Below, piece after piece: positions 10,280-21,900 of a DNA stretch of 64,000 bases. Each line of letters begins with the position of its first letter. Position 1 is the stretch's first letter. A model generated the notes under the pieces. The model ran no database searches. It saw only the letters and a program-made list of their open reading frames with translations, and was not told the DNA's origin. The translations under genes were made by a program, and so were the position numbers. Source of the stretch: Sinotaia quadrata (lineage: Eukaryota > Mollusca > Gastropoda > Architaenioglossa > Viviparidae); the NCBI GenBank assembly GCA_028829895.1, contig CM054181.1, positions 3,668,501 to 3,732,500 on the forward strand, written 5' to 3'.

Positions 10280-13200
10280 CTTCGCACTGAGCTTGTAGTA
10301 AATATTTCGATTTCACAAAGCTTGCCGGGTATATTCACCTGCCACTTGCTTGTTACTGATTCTTGTAATTATAAACGTTTGAATTTATTAAACAGCTAAC
10401 GTCTTGGTTACAGACCAGACGTTGACAAACGAAATTCAGGACTTTTTAAAAATTAAAGTGGTGATCATGTAAACTAAACTAGTTAAATAAATAACAATTT
10501 TGCTTCCTACCTACATAACATTAAGTAATGATTTGGTTCACTGCTAATGTAGTCCATCCTCTGACACTAAATAAATAAGAACAATATTATTTCTCTAACT
10601 CTCTCAAGCTCTTCACCCTATCGTTTTCCGTTCTTGTCTCTTTCGTTTTCATTCTGCAATCCTGGTTATATCAAGCATTCACACAGATGGAAACAATAGT
10701 CAGACCCAATAAATAATTGAGAGTTAATCACATGGAAAGATTTATGTTGATGTTCCAATTGGATCGTGCCTCGAAGCAGATAAGATAGGGAAAGAATAGA
10801 ACAGATTGATGAGTTCAAGATAAAAGATGAATAGGCTGAAGGTAAGCAAGGTTTCAATATTCTGAAAGCCCCTAAGACAACAGTTGGAATATTGTAACAG
10901 TTATATAATTTTGGAACGCTGCTAAACAAACAGCAAAAATAGCTCTCAAGTTAAAATTAAACAATTCAAGGTTTATTATAGCAGATAAACAGACCCATCC
11001 ATGAATCATGGGCCTAATACCATACATATGATTCTTGATTTTATACACAAGCGTGACTGTGACTGAGTCGCCAAGGTGAAAAGGTTAAAAAAAAAAAAAA
11101 TTCACTATTCACGTTAAGACCAATGTGCACAAGGAGACGGGGTAGGGGTGGGGTGGCGGCTATTTCTGTTACCATTTCCTTTCTTGATTGTGGTACAACA
11201 CAATGTTTGAGAGCCTCCAAGTTCAAGGTCATCATGAGGCTAGTGAACCCAGTCTTTAGTCTTGTATTTTTAATGCCATCAGGTTGAATCTGACGAGTTG
11301 TTGGGGATAGGGTGTGTCTTATTTCCCACTTCTCTACATGCTAGTCAACAGTCCACTTGCCCTCGATAATTTCAACACAGCCTTTTTTTTTAAAACTGCG
11401 GGGGGGGGAGGGGGGAGAGAATTCGATATATATCTATATTTTACTTTTCATAGTGCTTACCTATTGAGATGGAATGTAAGAAAGAATGGAGCTATAAAGT
11501 GATAAACTGGATATTTAGATTTGCTCCTTAATTATATTTTGCAGTGACCAAGTATCTACTGGTTCACTGATTATAAACTTGAATGACTGGGAAGATGCGG
11601 GAAATGTCTGTTGCAGTGTGCGTAAGCATAAGGGAGTACAATATATACTTTTGATTGTATGGAGGCAAAGTATGCTGAGTACATGGGGAAAATTCTAGTA
11701 CAGTGAAGTTACCAGAATTACTGTAATCATGTTCTGCTTCAAGGAAATGACATGGCAAAGAGGGTGTTCAATTTGGTTTCAACAGAATAAAAGGCATGTC
11801 AATGTTTTCCATGCGTGTGGAGGGAGACATGTTGACGTGGACATTGTGACATTGCTGCAGAAGCAAGGGAAAGAACTGTTGATTCAGTGCTCCAGGTTAT
11901 ATTTGAGACTATAATCACCAATCTCTAATAACTCCATTTCTTATTTAAGACTATAATCACCAATCTCTAATAACTCCATTTCTTTTCTGATAGAACTAAC
12001 CTGCGATTTGTATTGATTCTATTTTTGAACTGTATTTTTAAGATACAGCACTGTATAAACATAAAAATTATCCAAACGTGGGTTTGTGGAAATATTGATG
12101 TCAAGTAATCTATTTCATTTCATTTGTCATATGTATATTTAATTGTTGATTTAATAAATTTATTGACCTTCTTAAGCATATTGATAATCTTATGTTGGAG
12201 AAGAAAGTGGGTGGATGGGGGCTCGCTAACTATAGATTAAAGACGGACTTGTCTTCTCCATTAGAAGTTTTCCACTCACGGAAATCCTGTGTGACAGTAG
12301 ATATTGTTTTCTGTTGTGGAAGAAAGAAAGTGTTTACAGTGCCAATATATCCGTCAAGTGAGAGAGATGAGTGGTGTCTCCTGGAGGATAATTAATAAAA
12401 TAAAGATTCATATCACTTGTAATTAGTTTTAATTAATTAATAATAATAATCATTAACTAAGTGGCTTTGTCATCACAGAAATTGAAATGATGGGACAGAG
12501 GCCTAAAATGCTGACTGGTCTCCAGTCACAGTTGGATTGTTTAGCCAGTAGTTAATTTGAATTTATTTTTAAATAGGTGCCCCAATTTTGGTAAGCAATA
12601 AAACTTTGAAACACACAAGTAAAATGTTTTCTAATACTAAATGGACCAAAATATTCTCTTTTAAAAAAATTTCCTTTTCAGGGGAGTGCTCTTCCTTGAT
12701 TCAAGGAATCACTGCCTTCTCAGGTTTCCTTCAAAATACATGTATAATTCCTAGTGTCCGCATGAAGCACTTTTATTGTTTAAAGGTTTTTAAATTACAT
12801 GTCTTTCAAATTTTAACCTTCTAATTGTCGCCACCCACCTTCTCTCTTGCGTGGGGAGGGTGGTGGCTTGTCGACGCCATGTAGGACTTGAATAAATATA
12901 ATTACAAATCCGCACACAGAATACCAAGATGGTTGTTTGGCTCGAATTTTATTCTGCGTTTAGGTTACATATTGCCGACATGTTTGCATGTGTGCTTGCA
13001 TACGGGTAGGGGTGAAGTGTAGACGGCACAGACGACACAACGTATAACAACGACAGCAACCACTCTTTCGAAACCATAGACAGGAGGAAGCCTCAATGTC
13101 AGAGTATATATAGACAAATTTATTGGTCTATGGGTTTCCTATCACACGTTGGTTAGTCAATCAGCCATCCACACTCGCACCCATGGGTAAGGGGGAAGAA

Positions 13201-13430
13201 AGAAAGAAAAAATGATGAATGAAATAAAAGAAATACAAAATTCAATTTCTTCATGCAGTACCACTTTTAGAGTTGCCTAAACATTTTACAACATAATGTA
13301 ACAGTCATTATTTATAAGTTCTGGCACCACTGCTCTTGTATCAAAGTTCAATAATAATAAACAAATGTCATTTGACTTGCAAGTCTTCAACAGTTCCATC
13401 AATATTATCTTATATTAAGGTTTATTTCTA
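10280..13430. other. Intergenic, copy A promoter side; nothing recognised
   Basis: Only short frames without motif or splice support. Contains a G-rich run at ~11400, a 50-bp duplication at ~11905-11985 (ACTATAATCACCAATCTCTA) and moderately GC-rich sequence at 12.83-13.18 kb whose origin I cannot name. Confidence 0.5.
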
Positions 13431-13539
13431 ATTTTTAGCTTAAGGCTTTAGTTAAGATTCTAGCTTTTAGTTTAAGGTTTAGGTTTATATTTATGTGCTC
13501 TGAGATTTCCCTAATTAGAATTTTCTTTTACTCACATAT

Positions 13540-13900
13540 GTATCGTCATTTTCTTCTTGTTCTCTGCTCACATAGTTCGTTACTTTCTTCTTGTTCTCTG
13601 CTCACAATCATCGTTACTTTCTCTTGTGCTGGGCTCACATAGTTACACTTTCTCCTTGTGCTGGGGGGTTTTGATAATACACAAAAACATCGTCGACGTC
13701 TCGACTCTGGTTCGTTCCCTTGCGCTTCTCATTAGGCCTAATTTCTCAACTCTTATTACGCTCTATCTTCTCCCTTCTTCTCTTCAATTTCTCCTCAATT
13801 CATCTCGTCTCTTCTCTTCTCTTAACCTCGTTTCTCATCTCTTCTCTTCTTCGTTTCTCCTCTCTTCTCTCACGTTTCTCGTCTCTTCTCTTCTCTTTAC
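13540..13900. repeat. Polypyrimidine-rich tract
   Basis: Repeated TTTCTTCTTGTTCTCTGCTC early on, then TCTCTTCTCTTC-type sequence. The plus-strand frames here are Leu/Ser/Phe artefacts. Confidence 0.7.
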
Positions 13901-14454
13901 GTAACGGCCAACCTTGCTGTCCTTCGGCGGTATGCCACATGCATGACCGCTACTGCTTCCAACGATAGTTACTACCACTATGTAACATCTTCCAGCGCCC
14001 TAGTGACATTAAACTTCCATCAGGAATTTGCCTTTGCATGGAAAATAATCGATCACCCGCGGTCTTTGCACAGAGTCTTTGAAAACCCAAGATGGCTGTC
14101 TGGTTTGATTTGGCCCATCTTGAACTGCAGCGGCCTTGATGGCGCGCTTTTCATATACAGCCGGTAGACATCTGGCACTCTGTTGCAGTGTTCAAGAACT
14201 CTCTGTTTGCCTCGCAGAATCACGTAGAGAATTCCTGATACAAAAAAGCAGGGAGAAAATACCTCCACCTCTCTACAAGACGCTGGTATAGTGTGTTTGT
14301 TATGGGTCACCTCAGGATGCAAGATGAAAACAACGATGATAATGGAGGACAATACATCACACACTTGATGACAGCCAGAGCAGAGAGATATATAACATGC
14401 AATATTGTTTTTACAGCTTCCATGAGGCCTTTACTCATAGCAGCACACTGCCAG

Positions 14455-14678
14455 ACTCTCTGTCTCTCTAGCTACATAGCTCTCTGTCTCTCTAGCTACA
14501 TAGCTCTCTGTCTCTCTAGCTACATAGCTCTCTGTCTCTCTAGCTACACAGCTCTCTGTCTCTCTAGCTACATAGCTCTCTGTCTCTCTAGCTACATAGC
14601 TCTCTGTCTCTCTAGCTACATAGCTCTCTGTCTCTCTAGCTACATAGCTGTCTGTATGCATACAACCAACCAAGCATC

Positions 14679-14755
<77 letters not shown>
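14455..14755. repeat. 24-bp minisatellite (8 units) followed by CA microsatellite
   Basis: CTCTCTGTCTCTCTAGCTACATAG-type units at 14455-14650, then about 70 bases of (CA)n. Confidence 0.9.
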
Positions 14756-14869
14756 TCTATGAGGGTGGCCTTCCCTGAAGACCACGTAGGCTGAAAACAA
14801 AACTCTAGCATGGAAGGCTTCTAAAAATACACTTCTGTGTTTTCTTACTTTCATTCTAATATAATTTAC

Positions 14870-15580
14870 TCCTCCTAAACTACTTAAGAATTCTATATCT
14901 AAAGAAAGTACACTAAATACTCTTTATATACACTTTACTCCTAAACTACTTAGAGTTGTATATCTAAAGTACACTAAATACTCTTTAAATACAACACTTT
15001 ACTCCTAAACTACTTAGAGTTGTATATCTAAAGTACACCAAATATTCTTTAAATACAACACTTTACTCCTAGACTACTTAGAGTTGTAAAATGCTTTTAC
15101 TATCTACTGAAACTACATTAATTAGTTTTTTAAATCCAAGTCTTTCCTACCATATAATTTAAAAGATAAAATAACAATATTCATGTGCCATGTAATAAAC
15201 ATTCTCACACAAATAAATCCTAAAATACACAAAGAAAATAATATAACTAGCCTACAAAAATATATAAATACAAACTGCAATCCATTTCCTATCTAAATAT
15301 CTATGGTAATTAACAAATGTATAGCATATAGTAAAGAAAGATTCAAAATGTACACACTAACACAGCACTAAACATATAGTAAAGAACGATTAAAAATGTA
15401 CACACTAACACAGCACTAAACATATAGTAAAGAACGATTAAAAATGTACACACTAACACAGCACTAAACATATAGTAAAGAACGATTAAAAATGTACACA
15501 CTAACACAGCACTAAACATATAGTAAAGAACGATTAAAAACGTACACACTAACACAGCACTAAACATTAGTACAGGTAAT
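14870..15580. repeat. Two minisatellites (~65 bp x3 and 48 bp x5)
   Basis: The first has ACTCCTAAACTACTTAGAGT words to ~15090. The second, at 15343-15570, has exact 48-bp spacing of CATATAGTAAAGAACGATTA. Confidence 0.85.
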
Positions 15581-15599
15581 GTTTACTCATACATTGTGC

Positions 15600-16830
15600 A
15601 CAATTTGAAAAAAAGCGAGCGATCATGACCTAATTTGCCACCAGCCATGGTCCTACTTGTAAACACAATAAGCGCTGACACACACATTCCAGACCAGAAA
15701 CAATTCCTTTTAAAACATTGGTTATGAATAATTCTGTTGGATTGGAAGAAACATTCTAGTGATCACTGTAAAATACTGTCTTAACATCTTTATGCTTTTA
15801 TGATTTTTTTTCTTATAATTAAATTTTTTATTATTAATCATTTACAATTCTTACATATCTTTATTAGTGTAGCTGTTAAATGTTAAGTGTAAATCTGCAT
15901 CATAACTTTAGTGTAGTGTCTCTTGTAACATTAGCATCATTGTTGTATACTGTTATAATTTTCTTATGCAGTAATTGTGCTGGGGGCTGGTGAGTCAAAT
16001 AAATATGTCAGGCTATCGCCCCGTAATCAATCAGTCATACTGTTTGCATTGCACTCTTAGAGGTAGATTTAGTGTGCAGGTCTGGATTGATCTAAACTGC
16101 ATAACTATTGAGTCACCCCAAGCAGTAAGTGACAATTTATAAGAATTATTGCTGCAAATTAAAAATATATTATAAATTTCTTGTGTAATTTGTGTTGTTT
16201 TTGTCTTGGCAGTTTGTCAGCTCTTTACTTTATTTTATCTTTGTACTTAATTCCATGTTCTAGATGGCTGTATGCATTTGAATTGTTCAGGTGTACAATA
16301 TATATTTACCTGTACAGATTCTCTAATCACTGATCTTAATACTTGTCAAGTAACTGGTACTGGCAGTAACTTTACACTTTTACACACACACACACACATT
16401 AACATCCTGGATCTAATTGTGACATAGTTTATTCACTGAGAGTGGAAGGGAATCTAAAACTTACTTCCACTGTGTTAAATTTTCAAACAAGATAGACCTG
16501 TATATATAGTTTTGTTTAATAATTATTAATTATCATTATAATGATTAAGGTTTAAAATTAGAAAATCGCAATGCAAAAGGTACATTGTCATTCCTCAAAT
16601 AGCAGATGCATCCATTTAGGTACAAAAAAATGATAAAAATAAGTATATATGTCAGTACAAAAATGCATACAACAAAAGCATATAGCTGAAACAATTTAAA
16701 ACATTTATAAAAACTTTTATAATTGTTCTTATGTTTTTTTTTAACAAACTAATTTCTTTGAGTCTGTAAAATCACATTTATTGTTCTTCACAAGTTTCTC
16801 TTAAGGATGGATGAGCTGTAAAAAAAAAAA
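15600..16830. other. Intergenic, no gene recognised
   Basis: AT-rich, with a short CA run at ~16381. No conserved frame or RNA gene seen. Confidence 0.5.
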
Positions 16831-16833
16831 TTC

Positions 16834-17230
16834 TGACTGCATGTGTGGAGAACCCTCATTATTACTTGCTTAACATATTACATAAATTATGACTGCATGT
16901 GTGGAGAACCCTCATTATTACTTGCTTAACATATTACATAAATTATGACTGTATGTTTGGAGAACCCTCATTATTACTTGCTTAACATATTACATAAATT
17001 ATGACTGTATGTGTGGAGAACCCTCATTATTACTTGCTTAACATATTACATAAATTATGACTGTATGTGTGGAGAACCCTCATTATTACTTGCTTAACAT
17101 ATTACATAAATTATGACTGTATGTGTGGAGAACCCTCATTATTACTTGCTTAACATATTACATAAATTATGACTGTATGTGTGGAGAACCCTCATTATTA
17201 CTTGCTTAACATATTACATAAATTATGACT
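16834..17230. repeat. 56-bp minisatellite, 7 units
   Basis: Exact 56-bp spacing of GACTGTATGTGTGGAGAACC. Very homogeneous, so recently expanded. Confidence 0.92.
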
Positions 17231-17239
17231 TAAAGTATC

Positions 17240-18284
17240 TACTAAATGGCTTTTTTTTTCAAATCAAAGAAACAGTTCCCACTGAATGAGTGAATTTACA
17301 GCTTTGCATGTGATATTAGCCAAAAATAAACACAAAAATATATATACCATTCATCGGGCATTTTTTTTTTATCACAGTATAGCAGACATTCATTCCAGCC
17401 CATGGACTGCATAAGCACTTTATTAGCTGAGGGCTGCATTTTTTCAACATTAACAATTCTATCAAAAAGATGTGACTTGTTTTGTTTTAAATATAATATG
17501 TCATATGATGGGAAATTTTCCCACATATTTTATATATAAATTTTCAATGCATCTGCAACTTTAATTGAAACACAGTTTGTAATTCATTTGATGTAGATAT
17601 TGCATACTGCTTATTTTGGAAGTGAAGTCCTGAACAAAAGAGAGTAGTGCATGGTGGCAGATTTATGGCAGTGTTTGGTATTTGTGTTTATTAGGGGAGG
17701 GGGCAGTGAGTGCTTGCTTTGTTTTAAATTGAGCAATGGCCAATAAACCAGTTGGCAGTAATTAGCATATGTCTGCACATACAAGGGAGATAGTTGTTAC
17801 TGGGCTGGCAGAGGTAGGTTGGTAAGTGCGGGGGAGGGGGGAGGGGGGAAGTCATAAATAGTATTAGCTCTAGGTGAATTTGACTGGATCCAGGGTGAAT
17901 AGAGACATATGTAGTTCCAAAAAGGAACAGATTCTATAAATATATATAATGTAATGAACAGTCAAAAATATATGTGGGACTATAGGTCTATAGAGTACAG
18001 CAGCGACAAATACCAGCATACTAATATCTATAATATTGGTAAACATTATTTTAAAAAATAACTGAAAGATTTTATAAATATATATAATGTAATGAACAGA
18101 CAAAAATATTCACGGGACTGTTTGTCTTCTCAGGATTGATCCTTGAATTTTAAAAGTAGTAAAGCCGTCAGGTTTTGTAAACAATCTAAGAACTACAGAG
18201 ACCATCCATTACATAAAATTACACTAATTTTGTACGTGTTGTGCAACAATGAAAAGTGATTTTGTTTCAAACCCAGATGCAGCG
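17240..18284. other. 3' flank of MORC3-like copy B
   Basis: Contains a G-rich run at ~17829-17851, a repeated ATTTTATAAATATATATAATGTAATGAACA-like word (~17930 and ~18068), and AATAAA on the minus strand at 17687. No separate gene. Confidence 0.5.
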
Positions 18285-18909
18285 CTAATCTACATAAGAT
18301 TTAAGGTTTTCACGGATCAGTTCCTCCACTGTCATCTCTATGTCTTCCTCCTCTCCTATATCTATTTCATCAAGAATGAAAGTAAGCAGGGTAAAAACAT
18401 CATGCTGGAATTTCTCAAAGCGTTGTTGGAGAATTGCGTGTTTCTGTGTCAGCAGCACATGTTCTGTTTCCTCTTCTGCTATGTCTACCTGCACACCTAT
18501 CTCTTCCTTAAATTCTGATTTGACTGTGACTTCTCCTTTGACCAGAGAGTCCTTGTAATTTGTAACAGTTGCTCTCAAAATGTCAATGTTTGGTTTAATG
18601 TCTTGGTCAATGGATGAGTAGCCCTTTTCTGGTAACCCATGCTCACCAGTTTCAGTTTGATTAAAATCAGCTTCTTTAGGAGGAGTGAGCAAAGAACAGG
18701 ATTCCTCACTAGATTTTCTTTGCCGTTTACTCCTAGGTGCATGTGACATGTCTGTGCATGAATCACCCCAAACACTCTCTTCCGTGCTTACATTTGCAGC
18801 TGAAGTATAATTAAGTAATGTTTCTTTATCACTTCTAGGTGTTCCATCTGCAGAGTTAATTTGTCTTTTTTGACTTTCTGCAACTGCCCTTGGTAATGTC
18901 AGACTGTCA
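18285..18909 (-). CDS. MORC3-like: MORC3-like copy B exon 16 (C-terminal segment and stop)
   Basis: A 625-nt exon starting after an AAATAACAG acceptor ([14 protein letters not shown]) and ending in TAG at 18285. A polar, Ser/Lys-rich linker with a basic stretch (RSKRQRK) leads into a predicted helical segment: [20 protein letters not shown], then [13 protein letters not shown]. This tail matches the last exon of copy C (KHSILQQRFKKLQHNIYRLL) and resembles the human MORC3 C-terminus with MIVPDLDL. Known: the MORC3 C-terminal coiled coil mediates dimerisation. Confidence 0.88.
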
Positions 18910-21900
18910 CTGTTATTTTTTTTAAATGAAAAAAAAAAACAATCACTTTTTTAAAACAAAATGTACAAAATATAAAATATTTCTCTTGCTTTCCCTTTAA
19001 AAAAATAATCCCCCAGTGCCACAAGACAAATGTACTTCCATTATAAACAGGAAGTATATTTGTTTTGTGATGCTGAACAATAGGGAGCCGTTTTCTAAAA
19101 ACATAAAAGAAATGCCCCTTAGTAGTTTTACTCATAACTTTTAAACAATGATATAGTAGTACAGACAAACAAAATAATCCTTCCTTATGTTTAATGTACA
19201 TTTTAATTACTTTACAACGTTTTAAATAATTTATGATTATTTACAAACTGAAGAATAAATTATAAAATAAAACTATAATTACTTAATAAAAATAAATATA
19301 AGTGAAATAAGATTTAACTGACAGTGAAAACAGAATCTTGGGTTTGTATAAGATTTTGATTTTAAAAAAATACAAATATTACTTAATATATGCTTGAAAT
19401 TAAAATTTCTTGCAAAGTAAATGCATAAAATGTATTATAATGTGTGTTGTGTGTGCTCGGTAATAAATTTCACTAAATTCAAAAAGGAATTTTTCTTTTT
19501 AAAAAAATTTTCCTACACACTTATGAGTTGTAGAGTACGAGTTGTTTTTTATTCTCTAAGCTAATCACAAGCCAAACTTGAATAAATTGTATACCCACAA
19601 ATAAGAGACAAACAGAAAGAACTTGCCCAAAAGAGTATCTTTAATGCTGTTCCCTTGAGATATCAATATCCACCAAGTTAGGTTTGGGTTGATAAACATG
19701 AAAAGGTTGAGAAAGTATAGCTGTAATGTTTAGAGAGGAGATGAAATAAAAGATGGATTCTTACTTAATAACATCATCAAAATAAACTCCTTCAAGCAAG
19801 AGAAGACTATTTACTACTGAACCCACAGACAGGTCAGAGGTGAAGAAAGTAAACATGTCTATCAGACATCAGTAGAAAGAAGAAAGTATTTTCCAATTCA
19901 GAGCTTCTATAATATCCTTTAAGAACACACTCCTGAAATGCTAAGAAGGAAGATAAAACTCTAATTTTGTTTTAAAGGATGTTTATATGTTTGTTATCAG
20001 ATTTGTTTTAGCCATGAAGATAAAGTTTGACTACAAATAGGAATTGTATTACATAAAATAAGATTTTTACAAATATTTATCAGACGAACATACGACAAGA
20101 TGCCCTCAGTTCCAACACCCATACAAGGCAAGCTATATCACAACCTATTCCCTCTGGAAGGTTTGCTCCCCTGTCTTCTGAGTGCTGTCTTTTTCACTTG
20201 GTACCATGGTGAAGCACTGTTTAGCCAAAGTCGTGCTTTCTTGATTTGTCTGTCAGGATTCACTTTCTCACAGTGTTTAATGTTGAAGTTTAGTTCTCTG
20301 TTCTCTTTTCTGTCACTAAGGTAAAGCTATCTTCATATACTGAATTAACCCTCTCAGCCATAGCATGAGGAATTCAATAACTGAATTAACCCTTTCAGCC
20401 ATAGCACAAGGAATTCAATAAATCACATTGGATCCAGTGCATCATTTGTTAGTGTTTACTTCTATAACTTCCATCTCCCATGCATGCATTAAGATGGCTG
20501 TCCATATGTCAATATTGATCCCTTTACCAACATGTTTACTATTACCAGAAGTTTTTGGTGCAAATTTTGTCCTCACAAAAATATATAAGATCACCCTTAA
20601 TAAAAACAAACATATTCATCCATGAAGTTAACTAGGTCAACTAATGCTCAGGTATCAGCTTATTGAAAAGAAAGAAAAAATATATGTCTCACCCTTTTCT
20701 TGATGGCAATCAAAACTATGACAGCAGAGACAAGGCCAAAACCACAACCCTGGCATGACAAAATATCTAACCCATGATGAAGCAAATGACACTGAAATCT
20801 CAAAAAAAGATGACAGCAGAGACAAGACCAAAACCACAATAAACCAATAAAGGGAGAAAACTAATGCCAAAGAAAATCAGAAAATACACAAACCTAGCCT
20901 GACAGAATGTCTTACCCATGATGAAGCAAACTGTGATACTGAAATATCATGGGGAGATAACATGCTACTCTTTCTGTTTATCTCCCCATTGGAAGTTGGC
21001 CTCTTATAGTCTACATAACTCTTACTGTATGTTCATTTGATTGTAAGCTAAAGAAAGTATTTTTAACATCAACAAAATGGGGAGATAACATGCTACTCTT
21101 TCTGTTTATCTCCCCATTGGAAGTTGGCCTCTTATAGTCTACATAACTCTTACTGTATGTTCATTTGATTGTAAGCTAAAGAAAGTATTTTTAACATCAA
21201 CAAAATGGGGAGATAACATGCTACTCTTTCTGTTTATCTCCCCATTGGAAGTTGGCCTCATATAGTCTACATAACTCTTACTGTATGTTCATTTGATTGT
21301 AAGCTAAAGAAAGTATTTTTAACATCAACAAAATGGGCACATGTAAATGCCAGAATCAGATAACAGTGCCTTGAGCACAAATAAATTAAACTAAAAGTTC
21401 ACCAAATGTACTTCAAACAAGTATTACAGCAGAATGTTCTAAATTAAAAAAAACAACAACAGAAATCCAGTACCTGGTAGGAGAAACAGCAGTCACTCCT
21501 GTGGCAAGTTCTGTAGAATCTTCAACCAACTAAAATGAGAACATATTATACAAATTTATTTGTCTTTGGATAAATTTTATTCCTTACAATTTTTTCCTTG
21601 TATTTTTTTTTTTAAGTAAGGGATAGCGGAAAACTGTGTGAAGAACATAAATAAATTATATTTTATTAGTTTCTGTACATAAAAAAATAAAAACTAATAT
21701 TAATTATTATTATCAGGCTTGGGAACAGAAAATGTGGAAAAAGTATGAAAAGTAGGGGAGTCTGGGGCAATCCTCCCACCCCACCCACCTCAGAATTTTT
21801 TTTATTAAAGCCTAAAAAAGGTTGGGCAGTACTGCACTAAGAGGTACTGGAGAGTATTTAATGGAACAATATTCATGAAATCTGCAGCTGACAAGCTCTT

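Noticed and set aside
10620..10930. Possible further retrotransposon fragment
   Set aside because: Some phrases hint at the C-terminal retroelement block, but no run of matching residues was convincing.
12830..14170. Possible retroelement or LTR (GC-richer patches, shared CCAAGATGG words at 12927 and 14089)
   Set aside because: No paired LTRs, primer-binding site or coding motif could be found by eye.
14293..14854. Frames with CLSSYIA and poly-HT/CV repeats
   Set aside because: Translations of the 24-bp minisatellite and the CA microsatellite.
17829..17851. G-quadruplex motif
   Set aside because: G-rich, but only three long G runs are present, so a classic four-run motif is not clear.
18249..18558. 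Plus-strand frames opposite the MORC copy B last exon
   Set aside because: Antisense shadows; the minus strand has conserved MORC C-terminal sequence and a correct acceptor.
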